Translations under genes and position numbers: made by a program
The notes under the pieces: model-generated
Database searches by the model: none
Told to the model about the DNA's origin: nothing
The model's input: the letters and a program-made list of their open reading frames with translations, nothing else
In this document: one piece after another, positions 9,838 to 18,953 of the stretch
Layout of the letters: the number at the start of each line of letters is the position of its first letter
Position numbering within the stretch: position 1 is the stretch's first letter
From: Pseudomonas sp. MWU13-2100
GTDB lineage: Bacteria; Pseudomonadota; Gammaproteobacteria; Pseudomonadales; Pseudomonadaceae
Length of the DNA: 64,000 nt
Assembly: GCF_023242365.1 (NCBI RefSeq)
Contig: NZ_JALLIX010000015.1
Location: 1 to 64,000 of the forward strand
Direction of reading: 5' to 3'

Positions 9838-9923
9838 TTTGATCTCCGCAGTGGCTGGTTGGATGGAAGGATAGATCGTAAGGTACACAGCAATCGCCAG
9901 CCTAGCTTAGAGGGCATCAGCCC

Positions 9924-10835
9924 ATGGATAGTAGAACCTTGCACAACCTGATGCGCATTGTGCAGACCGGCTCGTTGTCGGCGGCCGCGGAGCAGTCCAG
10001 TTTGACGGTGCAGGCATTGGCCGCGCAGTTGAACAAGGTCGAGGAGCAGTTTGGTTTTCGCCTGTTTCGACGTTCCAACAAGGGCCTGACCCTGACTTCA
10101 CAGGGCGCGGAGCTCCTGCCCTACATGGACGGGGTGTTGCTCGCCACGCGGCAGCTGGAAGAAAAGGTCAGCGCGCTGAAGGTGCCCGGACAACGCACGC
10201 TGAAGGTGGCGTTGAATACCACGCTGTCGGAGGACTTCAATCGCAGAATGATTGGGCGCCTGATTGAGGTGTTTCCCGAACATCAGCTGGAATTCAGCTA
10301 CGCCGAATCGATGGAAAACCTCAGCAAGCTCAAGAATGAAGACTTCGACCTGGCCGTGCTGATCGGCCCGCCAAGGCCCGGAGTGCCGAGTATTGTGCTG
10401 CCGAATGTACAGATTCAGGTGGTGGGCGCTCACTGCGGCCATGAGAGCGATCCGTTGGTGTTGCTGGGCGATAGGTTTCTGGTGCGTCCGGCGGATGATT
10501 GTCCGTATTCCCATAGTTTCTTGCGCTTTCTCGACGCGGGCCTTGGAAGCCATGGGGGCGGTCAGCGGGTGATTTACTCCTGCAGCGAAACCCTGACCCT
10601 TTCGCTGATCACGCAGATGGACGGCCTCGGCATGGTGTCCCGCGAGGCGGCGGAGCGTAACGGCTTGAGCATTTTTCCCGGTTTCGAGGATCACCTCGAA
10701 GTGCGGCTGGCGGTCAATAACCCCGAGTTGTCGGACCAGGCATTAAGCGCGGTGGTCGACCTGCGGCTGCATGAACGCGCCGAGCAGCCGGTACGCAGCC
10801 TTTCCAGGCGCAGTATCGAAGATGCCCCTCAGTGA
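9924..10835 (+). CDS. LysR-family transcriptional regulator
   Basis: The 303-residue protein starts with a LysR winged helix (MDSRTLHNLMRIVQTGSLSA, then FRLFRRSNKGLTLTSQGAELL). It continues into the two-lobed inducer domain from about residue 90. It is divergent from the methyltransferase, the usual arrangement for an autoregulating LysR protein and its target. Its last codons overlap, tail to tail by 7 bp, the end of the broken AMP ligase, which could equally have been its original target. The effector is unknown. Confidence 0.86.
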   Translation: MDSRTLHNLMRIVQTGSLSAAAEQSSLTVQALAAQLNKVEEQFGFRLFRRSNKGLTLTSQGAELLPYMDGVLLATRQLEEKVSALKVPGQRTLKVALNTTLSEDFNRRMIGRLIEVFPEHQLEFSYAESMENLSKLKNEDFDLAVLIGPPRPGVPSIVLPNVQIQVVGAHCGHESDPLVLLGDRFLVRPADDCPYSHSFLRFLDAGLGSHGGGQRVIYSCSETLTLSLITQMDGLGMVSREAAERNGLSIFPGFEDHLEVRLAVNNPELSDQALSAVVDLRLHERAEQPVRSLSRRSIEDAPQ

Positions 10836-11767
10836 GCACAGGTGTCATTGGCGCTGACCTTCAACCACTGGGGCAGCTCCATCTTGAGGAGCTCGCCGTA
10901 GCTGTTCTTGAGCAGTACATTGCGCAGCTCTGTCGGGTAGATGGGCGCGTCCCCATAGATGATGGTCCTGATTCCCTCTCCGTCGTAGCCTTGGTGGCGG
11001 CCCTGCTCGACCAGGCCCGTGAACATGGCGGGGGCCACGAACAAGGTGATCTGGCCGAACCCCCTCGCCAGCTCGAACAGTTCGTCGGCCTTGAAGTCGC
11101 GAGACTCCGGGACGACATGGCGAGCGGCGCGGCGCACATGGATCAGGCTGTAAAGTCCGGCGCAGTGCGACATCGGCGCGGCATATACCACGGCCTCATC
11201 GGCATCGATCGGAGCGACCTCGGGCGAGCAGCCCTGCGACATCGACATCAGGTTGCCGTGGCTCAGCATCACGCCCTTGAAGTGATCACTGGGACCGCAG
11301 GTGTAGAACAGCCAGGCCAGGTCAGTGGCCTGACGCGGACAAGGCCTTTGCGGCGGCGAAGTGCTCGCGGCCAGTGCTCCCATGTCCTCTCGATCCAACT
11401 CGCGACACAGCTGGGGCAGGGCGCCGGGCGCGAATACCTGGCCGCCATCGGTGAAGATCAGCCTGGCCTTGGCATTGCGCACGATCCAGCCGGCCTCGAC
11501 GGGGTGCAGCTTGCAGTTGATCGGCACCGCGACGGCGCCGGCCCACCAGATGGCGTAGAGCAGTTCGAGGTATTCGCAACAGTTTTTCATGAACAGGGCG
11601 ACCCGGTCGCCGGGGGTAATGCCGTGCTCGTCGATCAGATACGCGGCTCGGTGCTGGACCAGGGCAACAAAGGCGCCGTAGTTGGCGACTTGCCGCCGTC
11701 CCTCGAACAAGGCCGCGCGCTTGGGGTGGCGAAGGCCGGCTTCGTCCAGCCAGTTGGCGATATTCAT
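10829..11767 (-). pseudogene. Truncated AMP-dependent acyl-CoA synthetase
   Basis: The 312-codon frame starts at ATG 11767 (AGGAG six bases upstream). It reads as an ANL-superfamily ligase: MNIANWLDEAGLRHPKRAALF, then the GVMLSHGNLMS region. Two features argue it is dead. The P-loop normally reading YTSGTTGxPKG is degenerate as YTCGPSDHFKG. The protein also stops at about residue 312 where the family runs to roughly 500, losing the A7-A10 motifs and the catalytic lysine domain. The residues after YGDAPIYPTEL no longer resemble the family. The promoter and ribosome site survive. Confidence 0.72.
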
Positions 11768-11959
11768 GCTCGGCTCCTGCGTGGCTGAGGGACATGCGCA
11801 CACGGGGCAGCCTGATAGGGCCAACGGCTCTGCATCGCCAGCCTGCGCCGCATGGAGCGGGATAGTCCATCAGGGGCGGGATTTGCGTCCATGAGGAATA
11901 ATTTCAGGCATCTCAAGCGTTGTTTGAAATGGCGCCCATTTCCTATGCTCGTCACGGTC

Positions 11960-12694
11960 CTAGATGGAGCGCTGGTTGACGCGCGCGGAGAGTGCTTCGG
12001 CGCTTTCCTTGCGCTCGGAGTAGCGGTCCACCAGGTATTCCTCCCGGCCGCGCAACAGAAGCGTGAACTTCATCAGTTCCTCCATCACGTCGACAACGCG
12101 GTCGTAGTAGGACGACGGCTTCATGCGCCCGGCCTCATCGAACTCCAGGAACGCCTTGGGCACGGAGGACTGGTTGGGAATCGTGACCATGCGCATCCAG
12201 CGGCCCAGCACGCGAAGCTGATTGACCGTGTTGAACGACTGCGAGCCGCCGCACACCTGCATCACCGCCAAGGTCTTGCCTTGCGAGGGCCGCAGCGCTC
12301 CCAGCGCCAGGGGAATCCAGTCGATCTGCGCCTTGAACACGGCGGACATCGAGCCATGGCGTTCAGGCGAACACCAGACCTGGCCTTCCGACCACATCAC
12401 CCGCTCGCGCAGTTCCCGCACCTTGGGGTGGTCGGCGGGTGCGTCATCGGGCAGGGGCAGGCCGGACGGATCGAAGATGATCGTTTCGGCGCCCATGAGC
12501 GTCAGGAGGCGTGCCGCTTCCTCCGTCAGCAACCGACTGAAGGAGCGTTCGCGAGTCGATCCATACAGCAAGAGAATGCGTGGCTTGTGCGCGGGCGGGC
12601 GGTACTGGGCGAGCTTCTCATCGGTCGGTACATCGAACAGTGACAGGTCCAGGTTCGACACGTCGCTGGGGGGGGGCTGGGTAAAGTCGTTCAT
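11960..12694 (-). CDS. arsH: ArsH, NADPH-dependent FMN reductase / organoarsenical oxidase
   Basis: This 244-residue flavodoxin-like protein has the phosphate-binding [10 protein letters not shown] loop near residues 45-54 and the ArsH-specific [20 protein letters not shown] and [10 protein letters not shown] segments. Members reduce FMN with NADPH and oxidise trivalent methylarsenicals, giving resistance. Its ATG overlaps the arsC stop as TGATG, so the two are translationally coupled. Length is normal for the family. It is the last gene of the leftward arsR-arsC-arsH unit. Confidence 0.93.
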   Translation of the reverse strand: MNDFTQPPPSDVSNLDLSLFDVPTDEKLAQYRPPAHKPRILLLYGSTRERSFSRLLTEEAARLLTLMGAETIIFDPSGLPLPDDAPADHPKVRELRERVMWSEGQVWCSPERHGSMSAVFKAQIDWIPLALGALRPSQGKTLAVMQVCGGSQSFNTVNQLRVLGRWMRMVTIPNQSSVPKAFLEFDEAGRMKPSSYYDRVVDVMEELMKFTLLLRGREEYLVDRYSERKESAEALSARVNQRSI

Positions 12695-13164
12695 CAGAGC
12701 TCACCAATCCGGTCCAGCGCCTGCTTCAACTCCATAGGGTTGAGCGCTTTGAAATCGAGAGAGAAAAAGACGGCGAATCGCTGGCGGATGTGCGCAACCG
12801 TTGCGTCGAAGGCGGCCTGGACCTCTTCATCCGTGCCGCTGACGTCAGACGGATCAGCCAAGCCCCAGTGGCTCTTGATGGCGGGGCCGAAGTACACCGG
12901 GCAGGGCTCGCCGCCAGCCTTATCGCACACGGTGATCACCAAGTCCGGTGGCGTGTCGGCAAAGCTTTCCGAGCCCTTGCTATAGAGTCCCGAAGTGTCC
13001 ACGCCAAGCCCTTGCAAGGTGCTTACCGCGCGAGGGTTCAAGCGCCCGCTGGGGAAGCTTCCGGAACTGACGGCCGTCATCCCTTCAGGCGCCATCAGGT
13101 TGAACAGGCCTTCGCTGAGCACGCTACGGCAGCTATTGGCGGTACACATGAACAGAACTTTCAT
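12694..13164 (-). CDS. arsC: Arsenate reductase, low-molecular-weight phosphatase type
   Basis: The 156-residue protein opens with the catalytic P-loop CTANSCRS at residues 7-14 (nucleophile C7, R13). It continues with the family aspartate segment and [16 protein letters not shown]. It reduces arsenate to arsenite in the cytoplasm. Two ATGs lie side by side, and AGGAG with six-base spacing favours 13164. The long upstream open extension is not protein-like. In most ars operons a pump gene (arsB or acr3) sits between arsR and arsC. Here only about 100 bp separate them and no pump is present. Confidence 0.9.
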   Translation of the reverse strand: MKVLFMCTANSCRSVLSEGLFNLMAPEGMTAVSSGSFPSGRLNPRAVSTLQGLGVDTSGLYSKGSESFADTPPDLVITVCDKAGGEPCPVYFGPAIKSHWGLADPSDVSGTDEEVQAAFDATVAHIRQRFAVFFSLDFKALNPMELKQALDRIGEL

Positions 13165-13265
13165 CATTTGCTCCTGGGCTTGGATGCTCAACCGCAGGGC
13201 CTGAGGTATGAGCGGGATGGGAAGTGTGAGAGGGCGGCCAACCTTTGATTGTCTCGGGCGCGGGC

Positions 13266-13616
13266 TCAGCAGCAAGCGGCCTGGCGAACAGGGCGGTCTG
13301 CCATGGAGGTAAGGCGGTCGGTGCTCCGGTCGACCCAGGCTCGATTGGCCTTGAGGGTCACCTGGAGAATGTCCGCGACCCACTCCGGCAACTGCGGGTG
13401 CAGGCGGTAATAGATCCATTGCCCTTGGCGGCGATCTTCCAGCAGTCCGCAGGTGCGTAGCTGGGCAAGATGACGAGAAATTTTCGGCTGGCTATCGTCC
13501 AGAGCCCAGATGAGTTCACAGACGCAAAGCTCTCCCTGTTCGCAGAGCATCAGCATGATCCGAGCGCGGGTCTCGTCACCGAGGCACTTGAAGACAGTGG
13601 CGGGGGAAAGGCTCAT
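13266..13616 (-). CDS. arsR: ArsR-family arsenite-responsive repressor
   Basis: This 116-residue winged-helix protein has the thiol metalloid site ELCVCEL (C31 and C33) at the start of the DNA-recognition region, followed by SQPKISRHLAQLRTCGLL. The ArsR family leaves its operator when arsenite binds. A palindromic AT-rich site directly precedes it (13639-13662), consistent with autoregulation of arsR-arsC-arsH. The C-terminal CC pair is a further possible thiol ligand. Confidence 0.92.
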   Translation of the reverse strand: MSLSPATVFKCLGDETRARIMLMLCEQGELCVCELIWALDDSQPKISRHLAQLRTCGLLEDRRQGQWIYYRLHPQLPEWVADILQVTLKANRAWVDRSTDRLTSMADRPVRQAACC

Positions 13617-13638
13617 GGCGGTGCCTCACAAAACATAT

Positions 13639-13662
13639 GAATATTCGTATATTCGAATATAC
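13639..13662. promoter_or_regulatory. ArsR operator palindromes
   Basis: A perfect 16-bp palindrome GTATATTCGAATATAC (13647-13662) abuts the perfect octamer GAATATTC (13639-13646). They lie 23-46 bp upstream of the arsR ATG in an AT-rich patch unlike the surrounding DNA. ATTCG-type dyads are typical ArsR binding sites. The match to this particular protein is inferred from position. Confidence 0.75.
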
Positions 13663-13680
13663 ATATTTATAGGCCGTGTC

Positions 13681-13743
13681 GATAGTGCCGGTGCGGACGG
13701 CGTTGAGCCGGGATTGGGCGTTGTGGTGTCAGCTCTGGAGGAG
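13681..13743 (-). pseudogene. Relic of a methyltransferase N-terminus
   Basis: Read leftward, 21 codons give LLQS, stop, HHNAQSRLNAVRTGTI. This aligns with residues 6-26 of the methyltransferase at 9166-9837 (LLQSWHHNAQSWIEAVRGGA). The tryptophan TGG has become TGA. The DNA similarity is visible over about 60 bp. It is a decayed fragment of a paralogue lying about 4 kb from the intact gene. Confidence 0.65.
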
Positions 13744-13803
13744 GGGGGCGCAACCCCCGAGCGCAACGGAGTTGGGTGGGATGTCATCGTCTGCGGCTTC
13801 TAT

Positions 13804-14181
13804 TCACCGGCGGGTATAAATCAACAGCAAAATAGCCCCCTGTACCGAACCCGAGCTATGTGCCGCATCCGGCGCCCGGCAACAGTAGTCGCCGACATTC
13901 AGTGTTCGCTCCTGATCAAAGAAGGAGCCTTGCAGTACGAACAACTGTTCCAGCTCCCCGGCATGGGTATGGCTGGCAACTTGGGCGCCGGGATCGACCT
14001 TCATCAACAGGGTCTTTTCACCGCGCTCGGGGTCCTCGAACAGCGGCTTGATCCAAAAGCCTTCCGCCGCTGTCGGCAGCCATTCATCAGTGGAAGACGA
14101 ATGATAAAGCGAGCCGCTGACCGGGCCTTGAATGCCGTTCTTGGCGCTGATTTTCCAGGAGGGGGCTTCATTGTCTGGCAT
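13804..14181 (-). CDS. Cupin-domain protein (ChrR-like anti-sigma cupin fold)
   Basis: This 125-residue single-domain protein contains the cupin metal motif (SHTHAGELEQLFVLQGSF, then GDYCCRAPDAAHSSGS). The two histidines and glutamate of motif 1 and the histidine of motif 2 form a likely metal site. ATG 14181 gives MPDNEAPSW; the longer frame intrudes into the next gene. It lies 25 bp downstream of the flavin demethylase and probably shares its message. Small cupins of this kind can be dioxygenases or accessory proteins; the role is unknown. Confidence 0.75.
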   Translation of the reverse strand: MPDNEAPSWKISAKNGIQGPVSGSLYHSSSTDEWLPTAAEGFWIKPLFEDPERGEKTLLMKVDPGAQVASHTHAGELEQLFVLQGSFFDQERTLNVGDYCCRAPDAAHSSGSVQGAILLLIYTRR

Positions 14182-14206
14182 GTTTTGCACCTGGGAGTGG
14201 GTTGGC

Positions 14207-16243
14207 TTACAAGTCCTTGACCAGTCGCAAGGCGTCGTAGATCGCGGCATGGGTGTTGCGCGCCGCCACCGCATCGCCGATGCGGAACAGCTGGAATTTG
14301 CCGTCCGGATTGGTCACGAGCTGTTGCGGGTGGCCGACGATCAGGTCCTGCTGCTCAACCACGCCACCGTTGCTGGACGCCGGTTTCAGCTCGAAATACA
14401 GCTCGTCCAGCGGTCGGGTGCCGTGGTTGACCACCACTTGATCGACGCGCCGGACCTTGCGCGCACTGCCATAGTCGCTGTCGATGCTTGCCAGCAACTC
14501 GGCGCCCTCGCGCTCTACCGCGAGCAGGCGGAAGGTGACGGTGAAGGTGGTATCCAGCGCTTGCAGCGAGCGCATGTAGGGTACCAGGTTCATCGCCATG
14601 ACCTCCGGCGCGAAGGTCCGGTCCGGGGTCATGATTTCGATTTTCGCGCCCGTTTTGGCAATGAACTCGGCGGCCTGCAGGCCGGCATGATCACCGGCGT
14701 CGTCGAACAGCAGGACATTGCGCCCAGGCTTCACATCCCCGGAAATAATGTCCCAGGCCGAGACCACCAGCTCATTGCCGGCCGAGAGAATCTCGGTGTG
14801 GGGCAGGCCGCCGGTGGCGATGATCACCACATCCGGATTTTCCTCCTGCACGCTGCCGGCTTCGGCCCAGGTATTGAAGCGAAAGCTCACGCCGCGCGCC
14901 AGGCACTGGGCCATGCGCCACTCGACGATGCTGATCATTTCCCGCCGCCGTTCCGATTGCGCGGTGAGTAGAACCTGCCCGCCGGCCTGGTTGGCGGCTT
15001 CGAACACCAGCACCTCATGACCGCGCTCCGCCGCCACCCGTGCCGCCTCCAGCCCGGCGACACCGGCGCCGACAATCACGATCTTGCGCTGGCGCGGTGC
15101 CTTGGGGATGTCATGGGGCATGCTGGTTTCGCGGCCGGTGGCCGGGTTGTGGATGCAGTAGGCGGCCCCGCCCTGGTAGATCCGGTCCAGGCAATAGTTG
15201 GCGCCGACGCAGGGACGGATATCCTCTTCGCGACCTTCGATGATCTTGCGCACGATATGCGGATCGGTCATGTGCGCACGGGTCATGCCGACCATGTCGA
15301 TCTTGCCCGAGGCGATGGCGTGGCGGGCGGTGGCCACGTCCGGGATCTTCGCCGCATGAAAGGTCGGGAAGTCGGTGGCGGCGCGAATCTCCCCGGCGAA
15401 ATCCAGGTGCGGCGAGTTGCGCATACCCTGGATCGGAATCAGGTCGGTCAGGCCGGCGTCGGTGTCGATATGCCCGCGCACCACGTTGAGAAAGTCCACC
15501 ATGCCGCTGTCTTTCAGGCGTCTGGAGATGTCCAGGCCATCGGCCTGGGTCAGCCCGCCGGGCATCTGCTCGTCGCCGGTATAGCGCACGCCGACGATAA
15601 ATTCTTGGCCGACGCGCTGGCGAATGGCACGCAGGATATCGAAGGTAAAGCGCAGCCGATTGTCGATGGAGCCCCCGTAGGGCGCCTCGAGGTCGTTGGT
15701 CAGCGGTGACCAGAACTGATCCATCAGATGCCCGTAGGCTTGCAGCTCGATGCCGTCCAGGCCGGCGGCCTTCATCCGTTCGGCAGCGTCGGCATAGTCC
15801 TTGATGATGCGCTGCACATCCCAGTCTTCCATCTTCTTCGGAAAGGAGCGATGGGAGGCCTCGCGCTCGAACGACGGCGACACCACGGGCAGCCAGTCAC
15901 CCTTGTCCCAACGCGTGCGCCGGCCCAGGTGGGTCAACTGGATCATCACCGCCGCGCCATGTTCGTGGCAGGCGTCGGTCAGCTCGCGCATCCAGCCGAC
16001 CACCTCATCCTTGTAGGCAAGGATGTTGTTGAACACCGGCGGGCTGTCCCGGGAAACCGCGGCCGACCCCGCAGTCATGGTCAGGGCCACGCCGGCCTTC
16101 GCCCGCTCCTCGTGGTAGGCGCGATACAGCGCCTTGGGCATGCCGTCCACCGGGTAGGCCGGTTCGTGCGCGGTGGTCATGATGCGGTTGCGCAGAGTCA
16201 GGTGCTTCAACTGATAGGGCTGGAGGAGCGGATCGTTCAGCAT
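14207..16243 (-). CDS. NADH:flavin oxidoreductase / N-methylproline demethylase (StcD/DgcA-like)
   Basis: This 678-residue enzyme has an old-yellow-enzyme TIM barrel with FMN site (residues 1-365), a cysteine cluster CVGANYC plus later AAYC near 343-360 for a 4Fe-4S centre, and a C-terminal FAD/NAD half with VIVGAGVAGLEAARVA near 388. This trimethylamine-dehydrogenase layout, with the NYCLDRIYQGG variant, is that of enzymes demethylating N-methylproline or dimethylglycine. The neighbouring ProC-like gene and betaine transporter support a proline-betaine or N-methylated amino-acid substrate. ATG 16243 is chosen over a TTG two codons earlier (GGAGAG upstream). A Rieske demethylase for the preceding step is not in the window. 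Confidence 0.8.
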   Translation of the reverse strand: MLNDPLLQPYQLKHLTLRNRIMTTAHEPAYPVDGMPKALYRAYHEERAKAGVALTMTAGSAAVSRDSPPVFNNILAYKDEVVGWMRELTDACHEHGAAVMIQLTHLGRRTRWDKGDWLPVVSPSFEREASHRSFPKKMEDWDVQRIIKDYADAAERMKAAGLDGIELQAYGHLMDQFWSPLTNDLEAPYGGSIDNRLRFTFDILRAIRQRVGQEFIVGVRYTGDEQMPGGLTQADGLDISRRLKDSGMVDFLNVVRGHIDTDAGLTDLIPIQGMRNSPHLDFAGEIRAATDFPTFHAAKIPDVATARHAIASGKIDMVGMTRAHMTDPHIVRKIIEGREEDIRPCVGANYCLDRIYQGGAAYCIHNPATGRETSMPHDIPKAPRQRKIVIVGAGVAGLEAARVAAERGHEVLVFEAANQAGGQVLLTAQSERRREMISIVEWRMAQCLARGVSFRFNTWAEAGSVQEENPDVVIIATGGLPHTEILSAGNELVVSAWDIISGDVKPGRNVLLFDDAGDHAGLQAAEFIAKTGAKIEIMTPDRTFAPEVMAMNLVPYMRSLQALDTTFTVTFRLLAVEREGAELLASIDSDYGSARKVRRVDQVVVNHGTRPLDELYFELKPASSNGGVVEQQDLIVGHPQQLVTNPDGKFQLFRIGDAVAARNTHAAIYDALRLVKDL

Positions 16244-16297
16244 CGTCAAGACTCTCCGGAACAGGGCAGGGACCTCGGTTGAAATTACGGTAGGGCG

Positions 16298-16340
16298 AAA
16301 TGTACACCTGTGTCAACAAGCTGGACATAGGTGTACATTT
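16298..16340. promoter_or_regulatory. TetR-family operator between divergent genes
   Basis: AAATGTACACCTGTGTC (16298-16314) and GACATAGGTGTACATTT (16324-16340) form an inverted repeat matching at 16 of 17 positions around a 9-bp spacer. It sits midway between the demethylase start and the TetR gene, so one dimer or pair of dimers could repress both. Arms this long and nearly perfect are strong evidence of a protein site. Confidence 0.8.
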
Positions 16341-16378
16341 TACTTGCGCGGTGTCGGGTGAGCGATTAGGATCGAGCC

Positions 16379-17038
16379 ATGAACGAACCATCCAAAGCAG
16401 TAGAAAGCGGCTGGAGAGGGTCCCTGGAAGGGTGGCTCGACGCCGCGTATGAAAGCCTGACCGAGTGCGGCGTCGACACGGTCCGGGTGATGCCGCTGGC
16501 CAAGAAGCTGGGGCTGTCGCGCACCAGTTTCTATTGGTTCTTCAAGGATCGCGAAGAGCTGCTCGGCGCCTTGATCGAACGTTGGCGGCTGAAGAACACC
16601 GGCAACCTGGTCGCCCAGACCGAGTGTTATGCCGAGAGCATTGCCGAGGCGATGCTCAATGTTTTCGACTGTTGGCTGAACCCCGACCTGTTCGATTCAC
16701 AGTTCGAGTTCGCCATGCGCAGCTGGGCCTTGCAGTCGGCTGAAGTGGCCGAACATATCCGGGTCGCCGACATCGCCCGACGGGAAGCGTTGATCCGCAT
16801 GTTCATGGGCTTCGACTATGACTTCGACGCCGCCGATGTGCGGGCGCGCACGATCTACCTGACGCAGATCGGCTACATCAGCACCAACACCCGGGAGGAC
16901 ATCGGCGAGCGCATGCGGCGGATTCCCGAGTACGTGAAGATCTTTACCGGCCAGGAACCCCTGGAGCGCGAGTTGAAACGCTTCTATGCCCGCCACGGGT
17001 ATGTCACGGATGACGCGTCACCCCCCAACCCGCAATGA
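16379..17038 (+). CDS. TetR/AcrR-family transcriptional regulator
   Basis: The 219-residue protein has a TetR helix-turn-helix (VMPLAKKLGLSRTSFYWFFKDREELLGALIERW) at about residues 38-72, then a helical ligand domain. Divergent placement from the demethylase, with the 16298-16340 inverted repeat between them, makes it the probable local repressor of N-methylproline/betaine use. Continuation into the ProC-like gene 32 bp downstream suggests joint transcription. Confidence 0.85.
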   Translation: MNEPSKAVESGWRGSLEGWLDAAYESLTECGVDTVRVMPLAKKLGLSRTSFYWFFKDREELLGALIERWRLKNTGNLVAQTECYAESIAEAMLNVFDCWLNPDLFDSQFEFAMRSWALQSAEVAEHIRVADIARREALIRMFMGFDYDFDAADVRARTIYLTQIGYISTNTREDIGERMRRIPEYVKIFTGQEPLERELKRFYARHGYVTDDASPPNPQ

Positions 17039-17070
17039 CCGCGACTTCTGACTGACGAAGGCAGGTTCAT

Positions 17071-17910
17071 ATGTTCGACGCACCCACGATAGGCATTATC
17101 GGTGGATCGGGATGGCTTGGCCGCTCGATTGCCCAGGCGCTGCTCGACAAGGCGTTTATCCCGCCCGAGGCGTTGGTGCTTTCGAACCGCAGCGGCCGCC
17201 ACCCGTTAGCGGGCGCCAGGCGCTCGCAGGTGATGCTGACCTGTGACAACCAGGCCCTGGTGGAGCGTTGCGAGGTGGTCATCCTCGCCGTGCGCCCCGA
17301 GCAGTTTGCCGAGCTGGAGATTTTCGCTGAAAACCGCCTGGTGATTTCCTTGATGGCCGGCGTGCCCCTGGCGGATGTGATGGCGCTGACCGGCAGCCGC
17401 CAGGTGATTCGCGCCATGGCCAATGCCGCCGCGCAGATCGGCAAGTCCTACACGCCCTGGTTGGCCGCGCGGGCGATCACTGACCCGCAGAAAGCCTTCG
17501 CCCAGCGGCTGTTCGAAACCTTCGGCGGCACCGATCAGGTCTTCAGCGAAGGTCATCTGAACTACCTGACGGCGCTGGTGGGGACCGGGCCGGCCTACCC
17601 GGCGTTGCTGGCGCGCAGCCTGCTCGAACATGCCCTGGGCGTCGGCCTGCCGGCCGCCATTGCCCGGCGTGCGGTGAACGCCGTGGTGGTGGACGCCAGC
17701 CAACTGATCGGCCCTGGCTACAGCGTCGATGAACTCTTGCAGACACTCATCAGTTACCGCGGTGTCACCGCCGCGGGCCTTGAAGCCATGATTGCCGGAG
17801 GCTTCGATAAAACAATAAAAGCAGGTCTGGATTCGGCGGCCTCGGTCGCCAGCGCCATGGGTCCATTTGTCCATTCTGCTGACACCCAAGAAGGTCCGAT
17901 GACGCGGTAG
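17071..17910 (+). CDS. Pyrroline-5-carboxylate reductase-like protein (ProC family)
   Basis: This 279-residue protein has an N-terminal NAD(P) motif IGIIGGSGWLGRSIAQ and the ProC-like dimer segment LVGTGPAYPALLARSL, with ELLQTLISYRGVTAAGLEAM near the end (canonical TPGGTTxxGL is altered to SYRGVTAAGL). The second nucleotide-loop glycine pattern is also slightly unusual. It is probably a specialised paralogue linked to imino-acid catabolism rather than the biosynthetic enzyme. It starts at ATG 17071 with GAAGGCAGG upstream. The next gene, the transporter's binding protein, begins 41 bp later. Confidence 0.78.
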   Translation: MFDAPTIGIIGGSGWLGRSIAQALLDKAFIPPEALVLSNRSGRHPLAGARRSQVMLTCDNQALVERCEVVILAVRPEQFAELEIFAENRLVISLMAGVPLADVMALTGSRQVIRAMANAAAQIGKSYTPWLAARAITDPQKAFAQRLFETFGGTDQVFSEGHLNYLTALVGTGPAYPALLARSLLEHALGVGLPAAIARRAVNAVVVDASQLIGPGYSVDELLQTLISYRGVTAAGLEAMIAGGFDKTIKAGLDSAASVASAMGPFVHSADTQEGPMTR

Positions 17911-17951
17911 TTGGCCCTTCCTAACTCTGGCCGCAATCGAGGTTAGCGTTT

Positions 17952-18953
17952 ATGAATATAAAGTCTTTCTCGAAGACGGGACTTGCCCTGGGGATCGTCG
18001 CCTGCAGTGGCTGGGCGGCAGCAGCGGAGTGCGGCGATGTGACCATCGCCAACATGAACTGGCAATCGGCCGAGGTGATGGCCAACGTCGACAAGTTGAT
18101 CCTCAATGCCGGCTACGGCTGCAATGCCAGCCTGGTCACCGGCGATACGGTGCCGACCATCACCTCGATGGCCGAAAAAAGCCGCCCCGACATCGCCCCG
18201 GAAGGCTGGATCGACCTGGTGCCCGAGGTCGTCAGGACAGGCATTCAGAGCGGTAACCTGATTCAGGCGGCGAACTCCTTGTCGGACGGCGGCTCGCAGG
18301 GCTGGTGGATTCCGAAATACATCGCCGACGCCCATCCGGACATCAAGAGCTTCGATGATGTGAAGAAGCATCCGGAACTGTTTCCGGCCCCGGACGACCC
18401 CAAGAAAGGCGCGATCTACAACGGTCCGCAAGGCTGGGGCGGGACGGTGGTCACCAGCCAGTTCTACAAGGCCTACGGCTTCGAGAAGGCCGGTTTCGTG
18501 CTGGTGGATACCGGTTCGGCGGCGGCGCTGGACGGCTCCATCGCCAAGGCCTACGAACGCAAGGCGCCCTGGCTGGGCTTCTACTGGGCACCCACCGCCT
18601 TGCTGGGTAAATACCCGATGGTAAAACTGGACAATGGCCATGCCGTCGACCCGGTGGAGTGGAAGCGCTGCAACACGGTCGCCGACTGCCCGGATCCGAA
18701 ACCCAACGGCTGGCCGATTGATCGGGTCTATACCTTGACCACCAAGTCCTTCGCCGCGCGTTCACCCACGGTCATGGCCTACCTGAACAAACGCGCCTGG
18801 TCCAATACCACGGTGAACAAGCTGATCGCCTGGATGACCGATAACCAGGCCACCGGCGAGGAGGGCGCCAAGTACTTCCTGAAAAACAACGAGGCGCTGT
18901 GGAGCCAGTGGGTCAGCCCTGAAGCGTCGAGCAAGATCAAGGCCGCGCTGTAA
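17952..18953 (+). CDS. Glycine betaine / proline betaine ABC transporter substrate-binding protein
   Basis: This 333-residue protein has a Sec signal (MNIKSFSKTGLALGIVACSGWAAAAE). It belongs to the ProX/OpuAC type: VTIANMNWQSAEV at the start of the mature protein, then WIDLVPEV and WWIPKYIADAHP. Aromatic residues near these segments form the quaternary-amine cage in the family. It precedes a permease and an ATPase, completing a ProXWV-type importer. An extended CNTVADCPDPKPNGWP loop with two cysteines may form a disulphide. Confidence 0.87.
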   Translation: MNIKSFSKTGLALGIVACSGWAAAAECGDVTIANMNWQSAEVMANVDKLILNAGYGCNASLVTGDTVPTITSMAEKSRPDIAPEGWIDLVPEVVRTGIQSGNLIQAANSLSDGGSQGWWIPKYIADAHPDIKSFDDVKKHPELFPAPDDPKKGAIYNGPQGWGGTVVTSQFYKAYGFEKAGFVLVDTGSAAALDGSIAKAYERKAPWLGFYWAPTALLGKYPMVKLDNGHAVDPVEWKRCNTVADCPDPKPNGWPIDRVYTLTTKSFAARSPTVMAYLNKRAWSNTTVNKLIAWMTDNQATGEEGAKYFLKNNEALWSQWVSPEASSKIKAAL

